This document shows, piece by piece, positions 1 to 11,033 of a stretch of DNA of 64,000 nucleotides. Numbering within the stretch: position 1 is the stretch's first letter; every line of letters starts with the position of its first letter. A program made the translations under genes and the position numbers. Origin of the DNA: Tetrahymena elliotti 4EA (taxonomy: Eukaryota > Ciliophora > Oligohymenophorea > Hymenostomatida > Tetrahymenidae); the NCBI GenBank assembly GCA_000231825.2, contig JH720307.1, positions 618,389-682,388 of the forward strand, in the 5' to 3' direction. The notes below the pieces were generated by a model. That model was not told the origin of the DNA. It made no database searches and saw nothing but the letters and a program-made list of their open reading frames with translations.

Positions 1-360
1 ATGTTTCAAGAATAAAATAATTCATGAATTAATAAATATTTGGTATTTTTATGGTGCTCATTTGATTAGATTTTAGTCTATTTAACTTATTTTATTACGA
101 ATGAGAAAATAGATAGATAGATAGATTGATAAATGATCTTGGATTCTATTAATTGAAATAAATTTTCAATTAGTTAGACAAATTCTTATAGTTGAGATTG
201 ATCAATATTGCTTGATTAATAAATGAATACTAATTAAGCTTGGGAAGTGAAAAATTATGCATTTACTTAGTTTAAATACTAATAATAAATTAAAAAGCAA
301 AAATTGGCTTTTTTTAAGAATATATGTTCAACACTTGTTAGTAAGCACTAAAATACATTA
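1..360. other. Noncoding upstream region with GATA microsatellite
   Basis: AT-rich sequence upstream of the Dr1-like gene. It contains a short run of GATA units at about 111-128. No convincing coding frame was found; it probably holds the promoter and 5' UTR of the gene at 361. Confidence 0.5.
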
Positions 361-1555
361 ATGGACGGGGACGAAAATTTACCAAGAGGTTTTAATTTAA
401 ATTATATTTTAGGATTGGCAGATAGTAGTTTCTTCAAATAATCTATTTTTTCATATGCAAAGCTGCCATTTATAAAAGTGCTTAAAAATTTTTTCTCAAA
501 CCGATTAATTTAAAATAATAATAGCAACTGTTGGTGCATTTGTTAAAGACAATTTAGATGGAATGAAATGTTCAAATGAGTTTATTGAATTTATATTACG
601 TGTTTCAAGAGGTAACTAAAAAATACACAATTAATATTTTAATTTCTAATGGCAGTTAACAATTATTTAATTGCTCATATATTTATTTTTCAATATGATC
701 AATTTTGAAATCTTTTTTATTTTTCAAGAATATATTAGTGTGATTGCAGATGAAGCAAATAAGATATGCCTATAAGAAGGGAAAAAAACAATAGCACCAT
801 ATTACATCTACTAAGCTTTAAAAGTAATATAATAATTACTTCTTTGAATCAAAAAAATCAATTCAGTTCACAGCAAATAAAACAATTTAGTAAAATTGAA
901 TGCGCAATTTATCATAATTTTAAAAACGAAGTGAATTAGAGCAAAAAAAATGATTAAAACAGCCTTAATTTATAACTAATTAAAAAAAATAATAGAAATA
1001 TAACCTAGACTCTTAAATAGAAGAACTAGAATAAGCCAAACAGACTTTTTCAGAAGAAAATCATGTAAAAAATTTAAGAAAATTAAAAAATATGAAAAAT
1101 ATTTCAAGTAAAAACGAAAGATCAATCAATCATCAAATCATCAGAGAAAATAAAATAAATAAATAACCCTCTAATTTTAAATTAAAATAATAGAAAGCTT
1201 AAAATGAGATATATAAGAATCCAGAAATGGTCTAACAGCTGATAAAAATACAAAATCAACTTTTCGAGTAATCAAAAAATAAAACTGAGCCTCAAAAATA
1301 GCAACTTAATGTATTACTATCTGGAGAAGGTATAAAAATAATTAATTAAATATTACTAAGCATGAATACCATTTATTCATAGCTCATTTAAATTAAAAGC
1401 AAATTTATTAATATCTATTCATTTATTTATTAGATTACAAAGATCTTGCTGATATTACAAAAAAATCAGATTTTATTGGTTTAACTCATACAATGAGCAA
1501 AGAGAGTATTAATAACTAAACAGAGTAAGATGAAGAAGATGATGATTATTAGTGA
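361..1555 (+). CDS. DR1: NC2-beta / Dr1-like TBP-associated histone-fold repressor
   Basis: NC2-beta pairs with NC2-alpha (DRAP1) and clamps TBP on promoters in the nucleus, blocking TFIIA/TFIIB entry. The first exon is only 28 nt (361-388, MDGDENLPR) and splices to 525-611, then to 729-823. Together these encode a histone fold with the family motifs NLPRATV, KDNLDGMKC, EFIEFI, ADEANKIC and GKKTIAPYYIYQAL, which align with the Dr1 pattern of EFI, SEANEIC and KKTISPEHV. Splice phases agree: codon G|CA at the first junction and G|AA at the second. The downstream exons (from about 874, last exon 1434-1555) are Gln/Lys-rich and end in an acidic tail (EQDEEDDDYQ) before TGA. The region 874-1010 is uncertain: it may contain a further intron at about 934-1004. 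The protein is longer than typical Dr1. The fold assignment is firm; the exact C-terminal splicing is not. Confidence 0.83.
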
Positions 1556-2071
1556 GCAAGAGAAAAATAATTTACTAATTGATAGATTTCTTTGTTATCT
1601 ATCTACTCTTTCTTAAAATTAAATAATTATATAAATCCATTAAAATTTTGTAAAAAATCAAAATTTTCCACCATAAAATAATATTCAAATACTTTAAATA
1701 ACTATTTTTTGTAATATGTATAATTACTATGTTCTCAGTTCATTTATTTTCGTGCATTTCATTTATTATTTTATCCAACTCCTCCCTCCCATTCACTTCA
1801 TTTTTCTACTCTATTATTAATAAAAAAATTCATTTTTGATAAGTAAGTAATTATTCCAAAAAGAAATTATATCTATCTGTTAATTTATTACTAAAATGAA
1901 AACTAATTCTTGTTTGCAAATTAACAAACAAATAAACATGAAAAAAAATATCTAATTTATTTAAATATCAACATATTGATTTAATTATTATTTTTAATTT
2001 AATGTCTAAGAGAAATGTCATACTAAATAAAACAAATACTGATGGATTGATCCCATATCTAATAATTTATT
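1556..2071. other. Convergent intergenic region
   Basis: AT-rich spacer between two convergently transcribed genes. Nothing else recognisable was seen. It should hold both polyadenylation regions. Confidence 0.5.
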
Positions 2072-2800
2072 TCATTCAAATATCTTCTTTCCAAGTTATT
2101 TATCCTCTAAAATAACTCTATATTTATCAACTGTTGCAGCCTTTTCTTATTCAACACAGAATCTTATTTCAAAAGCATAATTCTAAACTCCAGGAGGGTA
2201 AACATCTATTTTGTAGCACCCATTTTTAAGTTTGGAGTGTTCAAAAGTGTAATGCTATTTTTCAGGTTTTTTCAATGAAAATTCTTAAATAATATTATTT
2301 TATAATTTTATATCTCCTATTTTGCTATCTTTACTTAAAATTGAGCTCAATAATAAACCTTGTAGTTCATTTACTTCCTTTTTACCCTTTTTGGATACAA
2401 AAAGATTCGATTAATGACATTAAATCTAATCTGAATAAAAACTATCTAATTACATTTTGGCAAATAAATTTCCAGTAGTTGCTTACATTGAAAAATTATA
2501 ATATCCACTTTTCGCAATGATCTTACTAAATTAAAGATTTAAATTAAGATTGCTTAATATCATATTAAAGCTTATCTTATCCATCTTCAGTGACTATGTA
2601 GCTAATCTAAAAGTTTTTCAATTCAACAGTTCTATCTTTTAATGTTTATTTAACCTTCTTTGATGGTCTTTCATCATCTTATAATAATCAAAATATGAGT
2701 AAAATGCTTATTATTAATTTTATTCTTTACCACCGTGCTAAAGAGAAAGTGATATGCACAAGATTAAGAGTACTATAAATAAGCAGTTTATCTTTTTCAT
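2072..2800 (-). CDS. Small secretory-pathway protein of unknown function
   Basis: The start at 2800-2798 opens a strong signal peptide: MKK, then a hydrophobic stretch ending near CISLSLQ. The frame then continues through GT...AG introns. The first (GTAAAGAATAAA...TTATAAG) joins codon G|AT and leads into residues DDERPSKK. A second (GTAAGCAAC...CAGATTAG) joins the block ending QFFN to one reading IQCHQSN. The C-terminal block is well conserved-looking, with HYTFEHSKLKNGCYKIDVYPP and two further Cys, and ends at TGA 2074-2072. There is no second membrane segment, so the product is probably lumenal or secreted. The central ISYIVTEDG stretch and the size faintly recall GOLD/p24 proteins, but the C-terminal membrane anchor of p24 is absent. 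I do not recognise the family. It is followed head-to-tail by the TMEM41-like gene on the same strand. Confidence 0.62.
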
Positions 2801-3630
2801 TAAATTTATAAAAAATACTTTAATTTATCAAATTTTGTGATTTTTTTATTTAAATTCCAGCTGAAAAAATGCTTCCTTTATTACTATTATCATTCAAATA
2901 ATTGGTATTTGCTTCTAAATATTAACAAAATTTAAATTAAAAATATCTAATATGTTAAAAAATGTAGACATTATTTATGATGATATCATTTATTAAAAAA
3001 TTAATTTAGATTTTGCAATTAAGAATATTGATTAAAAAATAGTTAATTGAGAAAATAAATATACAATGAATTTTACTTATAAAATTTGTTTTTTTTCTGA
3101 AAAGAAGAACGAGTTTTTAAACAAAAATCTATGTTTTTTAACTTTATAAAGTTAAGAGCAATTCATTTTTACTCAGTGAGAAATATTTTAACAAAATAGA
3201 AAATGAAAATTACAAATTCAATAATATTTCTTCAATTGTTTTCATCTGATTAGACAAATTAGTTTTAAAAAGATAGATTCTAAACTAGGAACAATTTAAT
3301 TTTAATGCATATTTCAAGAAGAGTCAAGTTAAAAAAATCTATTAAAAAAAATAGATTTTTTTCATTCGTTTGTATAAAAACTAAATATTGAGTTACAAAA
3401 ATTTGAATAAAATCTTTATTAGCTTCATCAAAATTTCATTTTTTTAGTTTTGAAATTTGCATGAAGTGTGTTTTTATTCAAGAAAAATAAAAAGAAATAC
3501 CTAAAAATAATGGTCTGAGTGTATAGCAATCAGAATTTTTTTTTATTTTAAGAATAATTTTATTTTAAAAATATAAGATAAAAATTATAATAACAACAAT
3601 AATTGATTGAAAAATTTTTTAATTTTTTTC
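2801..3630. other. Intergenic AT-rich region
   Basis: Between the start of the secretory-protein gene and the 3' end of the TMEM41-like gene, both on the minus strand. It probably holds a promoter and a 3' UTR. No coding frame or RNA gene was recognised. Confidence 0.45.
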
Positions 3631-4777
3631 TCAGTTTTTCTTTTTATGAGATTCAGCAATAGCAGCAGCCTCTTTATTGTGCTTTTCATCAAATTATTCA
3701 ATTTTCTTTTTGAAAAGAGTAGGGATCAATGCGAGGAAGCCAAGAAGAGCTATCCACAAAATATTCTTTTTTAGAAATAAATTTTAAAATATGATTATTC
3801 AAATTTTTTTAATATTTTACTTGTAAACTAGCACCAACCTTTTCAAGGCTTGATAAAGTCATACCAGCATTAATGTGAATAATGTTAAGAGGCATTAAAC
3901 CTGTTTTTTTTAAATAATTTTAAATTACAAATGAATCAATAATTAATTAATTAATTTACCAAAGAAGGTTCCAAAGAAGAAACTACTGATTGGCATTCCA
4001 ACAATAGGAGAGGAGATGTTAACAAACCAATTAGGAACAAGAGGGGTCAATCTTAAGAAGAGCATATAGAAGAATGTGTGTTCTCTATTACTTTAAATCT
4101 TATTATAGAATTTAACAAGCATACTGGGGAAATATTTAAGAACTAATCCTCTTCCTAAAGTATAAGAAAGTCCATAACAGCAACTTGCACCAGTAGTAGC
4201 ACACTATTATTTGTATTAATTAATTTATTTAAAAATTATTTAATTAGATTTTTTAAATTCTTCTTAAGTTTTAAAAAATTTACAAAACAGACTAACAAAA
4301 ATCCTTTAACACCACCAAATATGGCTCCACTCAAAATACTAAGGAAAACTGGGCCAGGAATAGCAAATGATTACAAGAATATGTACAAGTAGCAAAATGC
4401 AAAAAGAACAAAAGTATAATTTTATTATGAATATTTATCAATAACTTCGTGAATTAATCTCAAATCATCAACGCCTCTTGGAAATCTAAACAATTTTTCC
4501 TTTTCATCTCTATAAAAATTACAATTAAAATTTTAGTAAATATAGCATTGAGCAATTAATTGATTTACTTTGTTAATTCAGGTGAAAAATTTAATAGAAT
4601 ACCAAACAAAACTAATGCTATTAAGAAGATTCCTAACAATATAAATTTATTGTTTTTTTGCTTTTCAACTTCTTCTTTCAGCTTTTTAATATCTTTTTTA
4701 TTTTAAATTCATTAATGAGATTCTACTTTCATCTTAATTGTATTTTTACCTAATTCATTTGATTCTACTTTTGACAT
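3631..4777 (-). CDS. TMEM41: TMEM41-type VTT-domain ER membrane protein (phospholipid scramblase family)
   Basis: Members of the TMEM41/VMP1/DedA (VTT) family scramble phospholipids in the ER and support autophagosome and lipoprotein formation. The first coding exon reads MSKVESNEL and is joined by an intron (codon G|AT) to a coiled stretch (KKLKEEVEKQ) and a first membrane segment. Further exons carry the family hallmarks FAIPGPVFLSILSGAIFGG, the FLRLTPLVPNWFVN block and SPIVGMPISSFFFGTFFG, then NIIHINAG. A last membrane segment (ILWIALLGFLALIP) precedes a charged tail ending KKKN, a dilysine (KKxx) ER-retrieval signal, and TGA at 3633-3631. Introns are short and AT-rich. Animals have A and B paralogues; I cannot say which this matches better. 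Confidence 0.9.
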
Positions 4778-5036
4778 TTTTATTTAACTCTTGTTTTCTC
4801 TTTTACTTTTTTAAACAATTTTTTAACAAATCTTTACTTTTGAAATTTATTCCTAGTTTTATTGATCAAATTTTGATTTATTAAAACGTGTTAGTTGACT
4901 AAAAAATATGATCAGAATTTTAAATCTTTTCAAAAATATTTAATTAAGATTTCTATTTATTTTTTAGATAATCTTAATAAAATCTATCTTCCAGTTCATA
5001 AATATTCTAAATAAATAAACAAGCCAGTTAGTTATC

Positions 5037-7492
5037 ATGGATGATTTTTCACAATAGCAAGAGGAAATTTTATATTTTGTTAAAGAAAGTATAGAACTAG
5101 AAAATAAATAAATATAGCAGCTCATTATTGGCCATTTTTATATCATTTTTGTCTCTTTTAGTGGATCTATCTATATTTTTGAAAAAGGAGAAGAATTTTT
5201 TGATCAAGATGAGCATGGTGAGTTTATAAATACAACAGATTCTTCTACTGAAGAAAATTAAGTTATTAAGAGCAAAGGGTAAAGGCAGCCTGAAAAAAAG
5301 AAAAATTTATTTCTAGATTTTGACCATAAGCTAGAGCTACCATTTGCAAAATCACTTATTTTAAATGATAATTAAAAGGAAATAAAGCTACTTATTGTAG
5401 CAAAAAATGGAGAAATGTGCAATTTAATAATAAATATAGATTCTTTTAAGATTATTAACTTCTCTTTAACAAAAATGAGTTTGGATATATAAAAAAAAGA
5501 AGAAAAACTCATAAAAAGCGCTAAAATAATTGATAATTCTAAGTTATTAATCATGTATCCTTTCTAAATCTATCTAATTTAAAATGTAAATATTTTATTA
5601 TTTTAAGTGACATATGATATTATGATAAATGTAAAAAACAGGTTTAAGGTTTAAGAAATGCGACTCCAGCCAGTATGATATTTGAATGTGATGCAGAAAT
5701 TGATTAATTAGATTATTTTGAAAATATTCTATGTATTTCTACCAAAAAAAGATATTATACTCTTAATTTACTTACTCAGTAGGCAATTAAATTAGGTTCA
5801 GCTAAATCAATAGAAATGCAAGATTTCTATGGCATAACATTCTTTCCAAGAAACTAAAGTAAATAAAAATAATAAAATGTTAATATTTATTTCAATATAA
5901 TTAATAAGATGAATCAGTCATGGCAGCTAGACCAAATGGTAATATGTGGAAAGCCCAAGCGAATTCTGGAAAAGTTCTTACAACTCTTCAATTCACAGAT
6001 GAAGATAACAATAAATTAAAGTAAATGGAATTTTTAAGTAAAATAATAAACAAAAATTATTATTTTTATTTAAAAAGCTTTGGTAGACTCTATGCTTTCA
6101 ATAGATACATTCTTTCAATTAATGGATAAAATAGATTATATATAATAGACATGAATGATAAGTAACTCATGACTAAAATATTTCCTAACTGCTCTTAGCT
6201 AACTTTCTTATACAATCACAGTAATTAAAATGATAAAAATAAAACTTAAGAAAGATCCTTCTATCTTTATTATATGGAAAATGGGAAAAATTTAGTTATT
6301 GAGAGATGCTCTATTAAAAACATCTAAAAAAGCTTTGAAGCAAGTTTAAGTAAAAATTCGGTAGGGTAATGTGCTGAATTATTTGAAAAATATGAAGCTC
6401 TCTAAAATATAAAAAATTTAAAATCACTTTTAAAAGCAAACCTTCAGAATCAATAAAATTTAAGATTCTAATTCTCAAGTTCTTTTAAAGATTGTGTCAA
6501 AAAGGTTTATTTTAAAACAAAACTAAAGTATTAAAAAAATTAATAATTTTCTTATATAATAGATTGAAGAAGAATAATTTTAGTGGATTAGAGAGAAAGA
6601 AATAGATTAAAATGAATTCAAATAAAATATTGAATAGCTGTAAAAGTGTAAGTAATAACAATCTACAATTCATCATTAAACTGAATAAAACATTATAAAA
6701 ATAATAGACATTCACACTTAGCCTTTTAAATTAATAGATAAAAGTATTAAAAAAATAACTCTATCTGATTCATATTTATCATGTTAATTTAACTAAGATG
6801 ACTAAAATAATAATGTAAAATGTTTAATAAATACAGCTATAGGAAATTAAAAATTTAATAAGCTTTAGAATAATCTTTAACAGTAAGTAACTTTAAAAAA
6901 TAAATAATTTAGTTAAAAGAGATAAAATTTCAAAAAAATCAAAAGTAATCTTTTACCACTACGAAATTAAGAACTTCTTGCTTAAATGGTAGAAAATATA
7001 CTTCCAAAGTAGTAAAATTAACAACATAGTGCAAAAATGAATAAAACAGTAAAAAATGTAAATTAACTGGTTTCCTAAAAAATATAAGTATGCTAAATAG
7101 ATATTTTTAAATAATAATTATTGGAGATTTTAAGAGAAAGAAATCCTGATGTGAAAGAATTTATAGAAAAAAAATTAAAAAATGAAAACTTAATATAAAT
7201 CTTGATGATTGTTTCAAAAAATTTTACTAAATAATTTATCAGCATCCAAAGCAATTTTTTTTCTAATGAATAACTTAACAACTAGATATCTTATGTTATT
7301 TAATTAAAAAGCAGAGTTGATATTTTGAACAGTGTTAATATTTACTTATAATTATTTAAATTTACACTCATTAATCTTCTTATTTATTATATTGGTGAAT
7401 CTTTTGCAAATTAAATTATTAACTAAATTGAAGAAAATTAAATAGAATTTGATCAAATAGCTAGTGTTATAAATTAATTGAGTGTAAATTGA
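5037..7492 (+). CDS. Large unrecognised protein, possible beta-propeller N-terminus and coiled C-terminus
   Basis: The frame opens at ATG 5037 (MDDFSQQQEE) and ends at TGA 7490-7492. It is interrupted by at least two or three short introns, for example one that starts after FFPRNQ at about 5860 and ends at the AG before GAATCAGTC near 5910. The N-terminal third has alternating short hydrophobic strands and turns (FSGSIYIFEKG, KLLIVAKNGEM, MAARPNGNMWKA, SGKVLTTLQF), which looks like WD/beta-propeller blades but lacks clear WD pairs. The middle and C-terminal part is very rich in Gln, Asn and Lys and looks helical or coiled. TAA/TAG Gln codons are dense throughout. I do not recognise the family. 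It is transcribed divergently from the TMEM41-like gene, with 259 bp between the start codons. Exact exon boundaries are uncertain. Confidence 0.62.
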
Positions 7493-8363
7493 TGTTTGTA
7501 ATTCCTGATAATAGTTTATTTTAAATAATTCATTTTAGTACAAATATTTTTTCATTTAATTAATATTTCTTTTCATTATTTTTAAGATAGTAAAATAAAA
7601 CACAAATTTTATTGATTTTAACTTAAAAAATGAAACTTTTTTAAATTGCACTCAAACAGCTAAAAAAATTAAGTAGAGCCAATAGCTGTGAATATATTTT
7701 ATTTGTAGCTAATCCGTCATCAAAATTAGGATAAAATTTTTTTGGTTCTGAATCATTTACAAGCTTTATTTTGCATTATTGTATTTCTTAATTTCTTGAG
7801 TCTATTATAATTCAAATTTTTTTTATCTTCAAAAATTCTTCAAAGCCAGTTCCTTAGACAAGAGGGTTTCGTATCTTTAGAAATTAATTTAGAAAGACTA
7901 TTATTCTTTTAAAAAGTAAAGAGACTTTTTTAGAGAGAGACTATCTCCAATTTTTAATATTATTAAAAGTAGCTAAATAGAAATTCATACAAATAAACAA
8001 AAAGTACTGATTAAATAGGCCAGATTTAGGAAACAGAAAGTAAAAATTTAATGATTTTTTCCACAAAAGGCAAGATATTTTTATCCATAAACTATCTATC
8101 AATAAAAATAAAGGCCTAACTCAACTGAAAAATTGAAAAATATAAAGTAAAAAAAATAAAAATAATATTAATAAATCTGTTTTAAAACAAAAAATATGAA
8201 ATTCTGATTTATTAAATCCCAAAAAGATTAATAGACAATTTTTTGACAAATTTTAAAATCAAAAAATAATTTTCTAAAATAGAAATTTGATATCAAATAA
8301 AGATATTTAATCATTAAAACAAATTAATTAATGTATTTTATTCTTTCACACCAAGAGAACATT
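7493..8363. other. Convergent intergenic region
   Basis: AT-rich spacer between the convergent gene ends at 7492 and 8364. Long frames here have coding-like length only because TGA is the sole stop; none has a family-like pattern. No RNA gene was seen. Confidence 0.45.
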
Positions 8364-10349
8364 TCAAAAGTATAAATCTTAATTTATAAATTTTGGATTG
8401 AAGATCATTTATTGACTAACTAGTTTAGTAAAAGCAATATTTTAATAGATTTAAGACTTAACTACATTACTGTACATTTTCAAACGTTAAGAAAATTTTT
8501 CTGCATTTCCTTCTGTATATGAAATATTAGCTTTAGATAGAAAATTTATTTTGAGAATTGGATACTCTAAATAGTTAACATATTCTTATGAAATTCTCTT
8601 ACTAAATTTAAGTTGAATAAAGTATAAATGTAAATAAAAATGTAAATATTTTTAAAAAACGAAATACTTTTTGTATTCATTTGTCAAATTGAGATCAACA
8701 GTTCTTAAATTTGGAGGTGTTTTACTAAAATGTTCTGCAAATTTTATCAATTACTCATTTTCAATATCATTATTCCTTTTAAAAAATACATTTTAGTTTT
8801 AAGATTGTATTTAAATATTTTATTTTTTACTATAAGGATAGATTTAAAACTTCTAGATTTATACATTCAGATAGATATTAAAATATATCTGAGCAGTCTG
8901 ATGATTATCTTGCAGTCATTCTAAAAATTTTAATTTATCATTACTTTATATAGTTTAGGATAAAAATTACCTGAAGTTAATATCAATATATTTAAGGTAC
9001 TTTGATTAAAATAGTAATTGCATAATTTAGCTAGGGGTAGGCTCTCCTAAATAACTCCTAATAAAATATAAGATGGTATAAAATAGTAGAAGAAAGTTGA
9101 ATATTTACTTGTATAAGCACAAAACTATCTTTTGCAATTAAGATTTTTATAGAGCATTCAAAAATGTTAATAAACCTGAAACAGAAGAATTTTAAAAATC
9201 TAAATTAATATATTCTAATTTAGGAAGTTTTTCAAATATGGGGCTAAAATTTTCAAAGAAACAAGTTTGTTATGTTGATGAACAGTCTATTGAAATCTCT
9301 TTCAATTAAGATTCAAATTTGATTGGAGTATTTAAACATTCAAAAAACTCTTTAAAATAATAAGCTTATCTATATATTAAGTATTCGATAAATTTAAAAT
9401 AATTAATAAAAAAATTAACTTCAAATCTAAATCTAGAGATTCTAATTTACTTAGTCTGATAATATCAAGGAAACCATCTATTTATTTAGTAAAAATAATT
9501 TAGAGAAATGGAAATATTTTATAACTACCAATTATTGAATAAAATAAATTTTACCTAAATTGTTCTTGTGTGAATAAGATGAAGAGTTAGTACTAAATAA
9601 TATAGAAAGAAATTAAGATTTTGATAATTTTAATTAAAAACTTACGAGAATTCAATATTTAACACCTTTAGATTCTGAAATAGAGAACTGATTGATTTCA
9701 GTATTTAAGATAATCCATAAAGAGATAGATAATTTCCACTGATATAAATAATATTTTTTTATATTTATGTTATTTTAATTATATATTTATTTTACGTCAA
9801 GTTTAGATTCAGAATTTCTAAATTTTGTGAGAAGGTGCTTAGTATTTGCTCTATGAAGTGAGCATCATTTTAGTAAAGATAGCAAAATCTATTTGATTGA
9901 TAATTAAGTATGTTTATTAAGTATGAAAGTATTTTTTTCATGATTTACCTCATACTCAAATATAGATTTTTGACATTTAACTCTAAATTTTACTATTTAA
10001 TTGATTGGCTGATTTTTTAGAATGAGAGATGACTAATTTTCTTAAAGTGTGAAAACCTATTGAACAGATATTTGCATTTACTATTCATATTTATGCCATT
10101 AATAAAATTTTACGATAAATTTGCCTCTTCAATTTTTTTAGATGCCTTCTCATAACGATTAGAAACAAAATCAGGAAGCAATTTTTCAAAAATTTACCAT
10201 CTAAGTTTTTAAGTAGAAATGAGTTCTTTTAATAAAAATAAATGACCAATTTACTTATTATTAGAATTATCTTATATTATGTAACTTGGGTTATCTTTAT
10301 TAGAGCTTGAATCATAATTAATTGAAAGACAAAAACTGTTATTCATCAT
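8364..10349 (-). CDS. Leucine-rich-repeat (RNI-like) protein
   Basis: The start at 10349-10347 (MMNNSFCLSIN) leads into an N-terminal block containing FEKLLPDFVSNRYEKA, then a chain of irregular leucine-rich repeats. Clear repeat cores are KKISHLSFQ, NLELNVKNLYLS, NLEILNLNLTGN, NLKVLNIEF, KLESLDLDL, KLEYINLDFQ, YLKYIDINF, NLEVLNLSLQ and NLRTVDLNLTN. Introns fall roughly one per repeat, and their phases agree when the repeats are joined; one splits a TAG Gln codon (TA|G) between NLSL and NNDIEN. The frame ends at TGA 8366-8364. Such proteins form curved solenoids and usually bind other proteins. No kinase, F-box or signal peptide was seen, so the partner and pathway are unknown. The gene model is well supported by the repeat rhythm; the last about 100 codons are less certain. 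Confidence 0.75.
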
Positions 10350-11033
10350 TTTGATTTTATTGAAAACCAAGCTTTTTATTTCTCTATGATGATTACTTAA
10401 TTTTTTATCTGCTTATTTCTTATCAAAATTTATTTAATATTAATAAACAAAAATTTAACATCAAAAATATAAATAATATCCTAATTTAATATCTAAAACT
10501 AAATTTTATAATTACAAATATTATAATTTTTAAATTTAATAATTCAATAGATAAACTAAATTCGAAAAACATTAAATTTAAATCTTATTGAACACGAATT
10601 GAAAAAATAAAATAATATTTTAGAAATTATTGTACAAATAAATCAAATACATAAAAGTCAAAAATATTATTGATTTTAAGAATAGAAACAAACAAACATA
10701 AAATAATATTTAAAGATTAAATTTTTACATTAAATAAAATATTAAAAGTATATATGATTGATTGATTTGATATATTTTTAACAAATGGTAATTATTTCTA
10801 AACGAATTTTTATTTTTGAGAAGGTTAGTTAATGATAGATGAATTATGAAGTATTTAATCTTATTGAGGTTTGGGCATTTTATCACATCAAGATATTTAT
10901 ATAAAAAAATAAAGCTCATCATAAAAGAAAAAGATAATTTGGTTATTAAGTGATTAAATGAATTTTGAAGTGAATATTTAATTTAAGATTCACAATATTT
11001 TAACTTTTAAAAGAATTATTTCAAATATGTTTA
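10350..11033. other. Intergenic AT-rich region
   Basis: Between the LRR gene start and the 3' end of the 962-residue membrane-protein gene. Nothing recognisable apart from AT-rich sequence. Confidence 0.45.

Noticed and set aside
361..480. Unspliced reading from ATG 361 as the true N-terminus
   Set aside because: It runs out of frame with the histone fold; splicing 388 to 525 restores the conserved Dr1 start.
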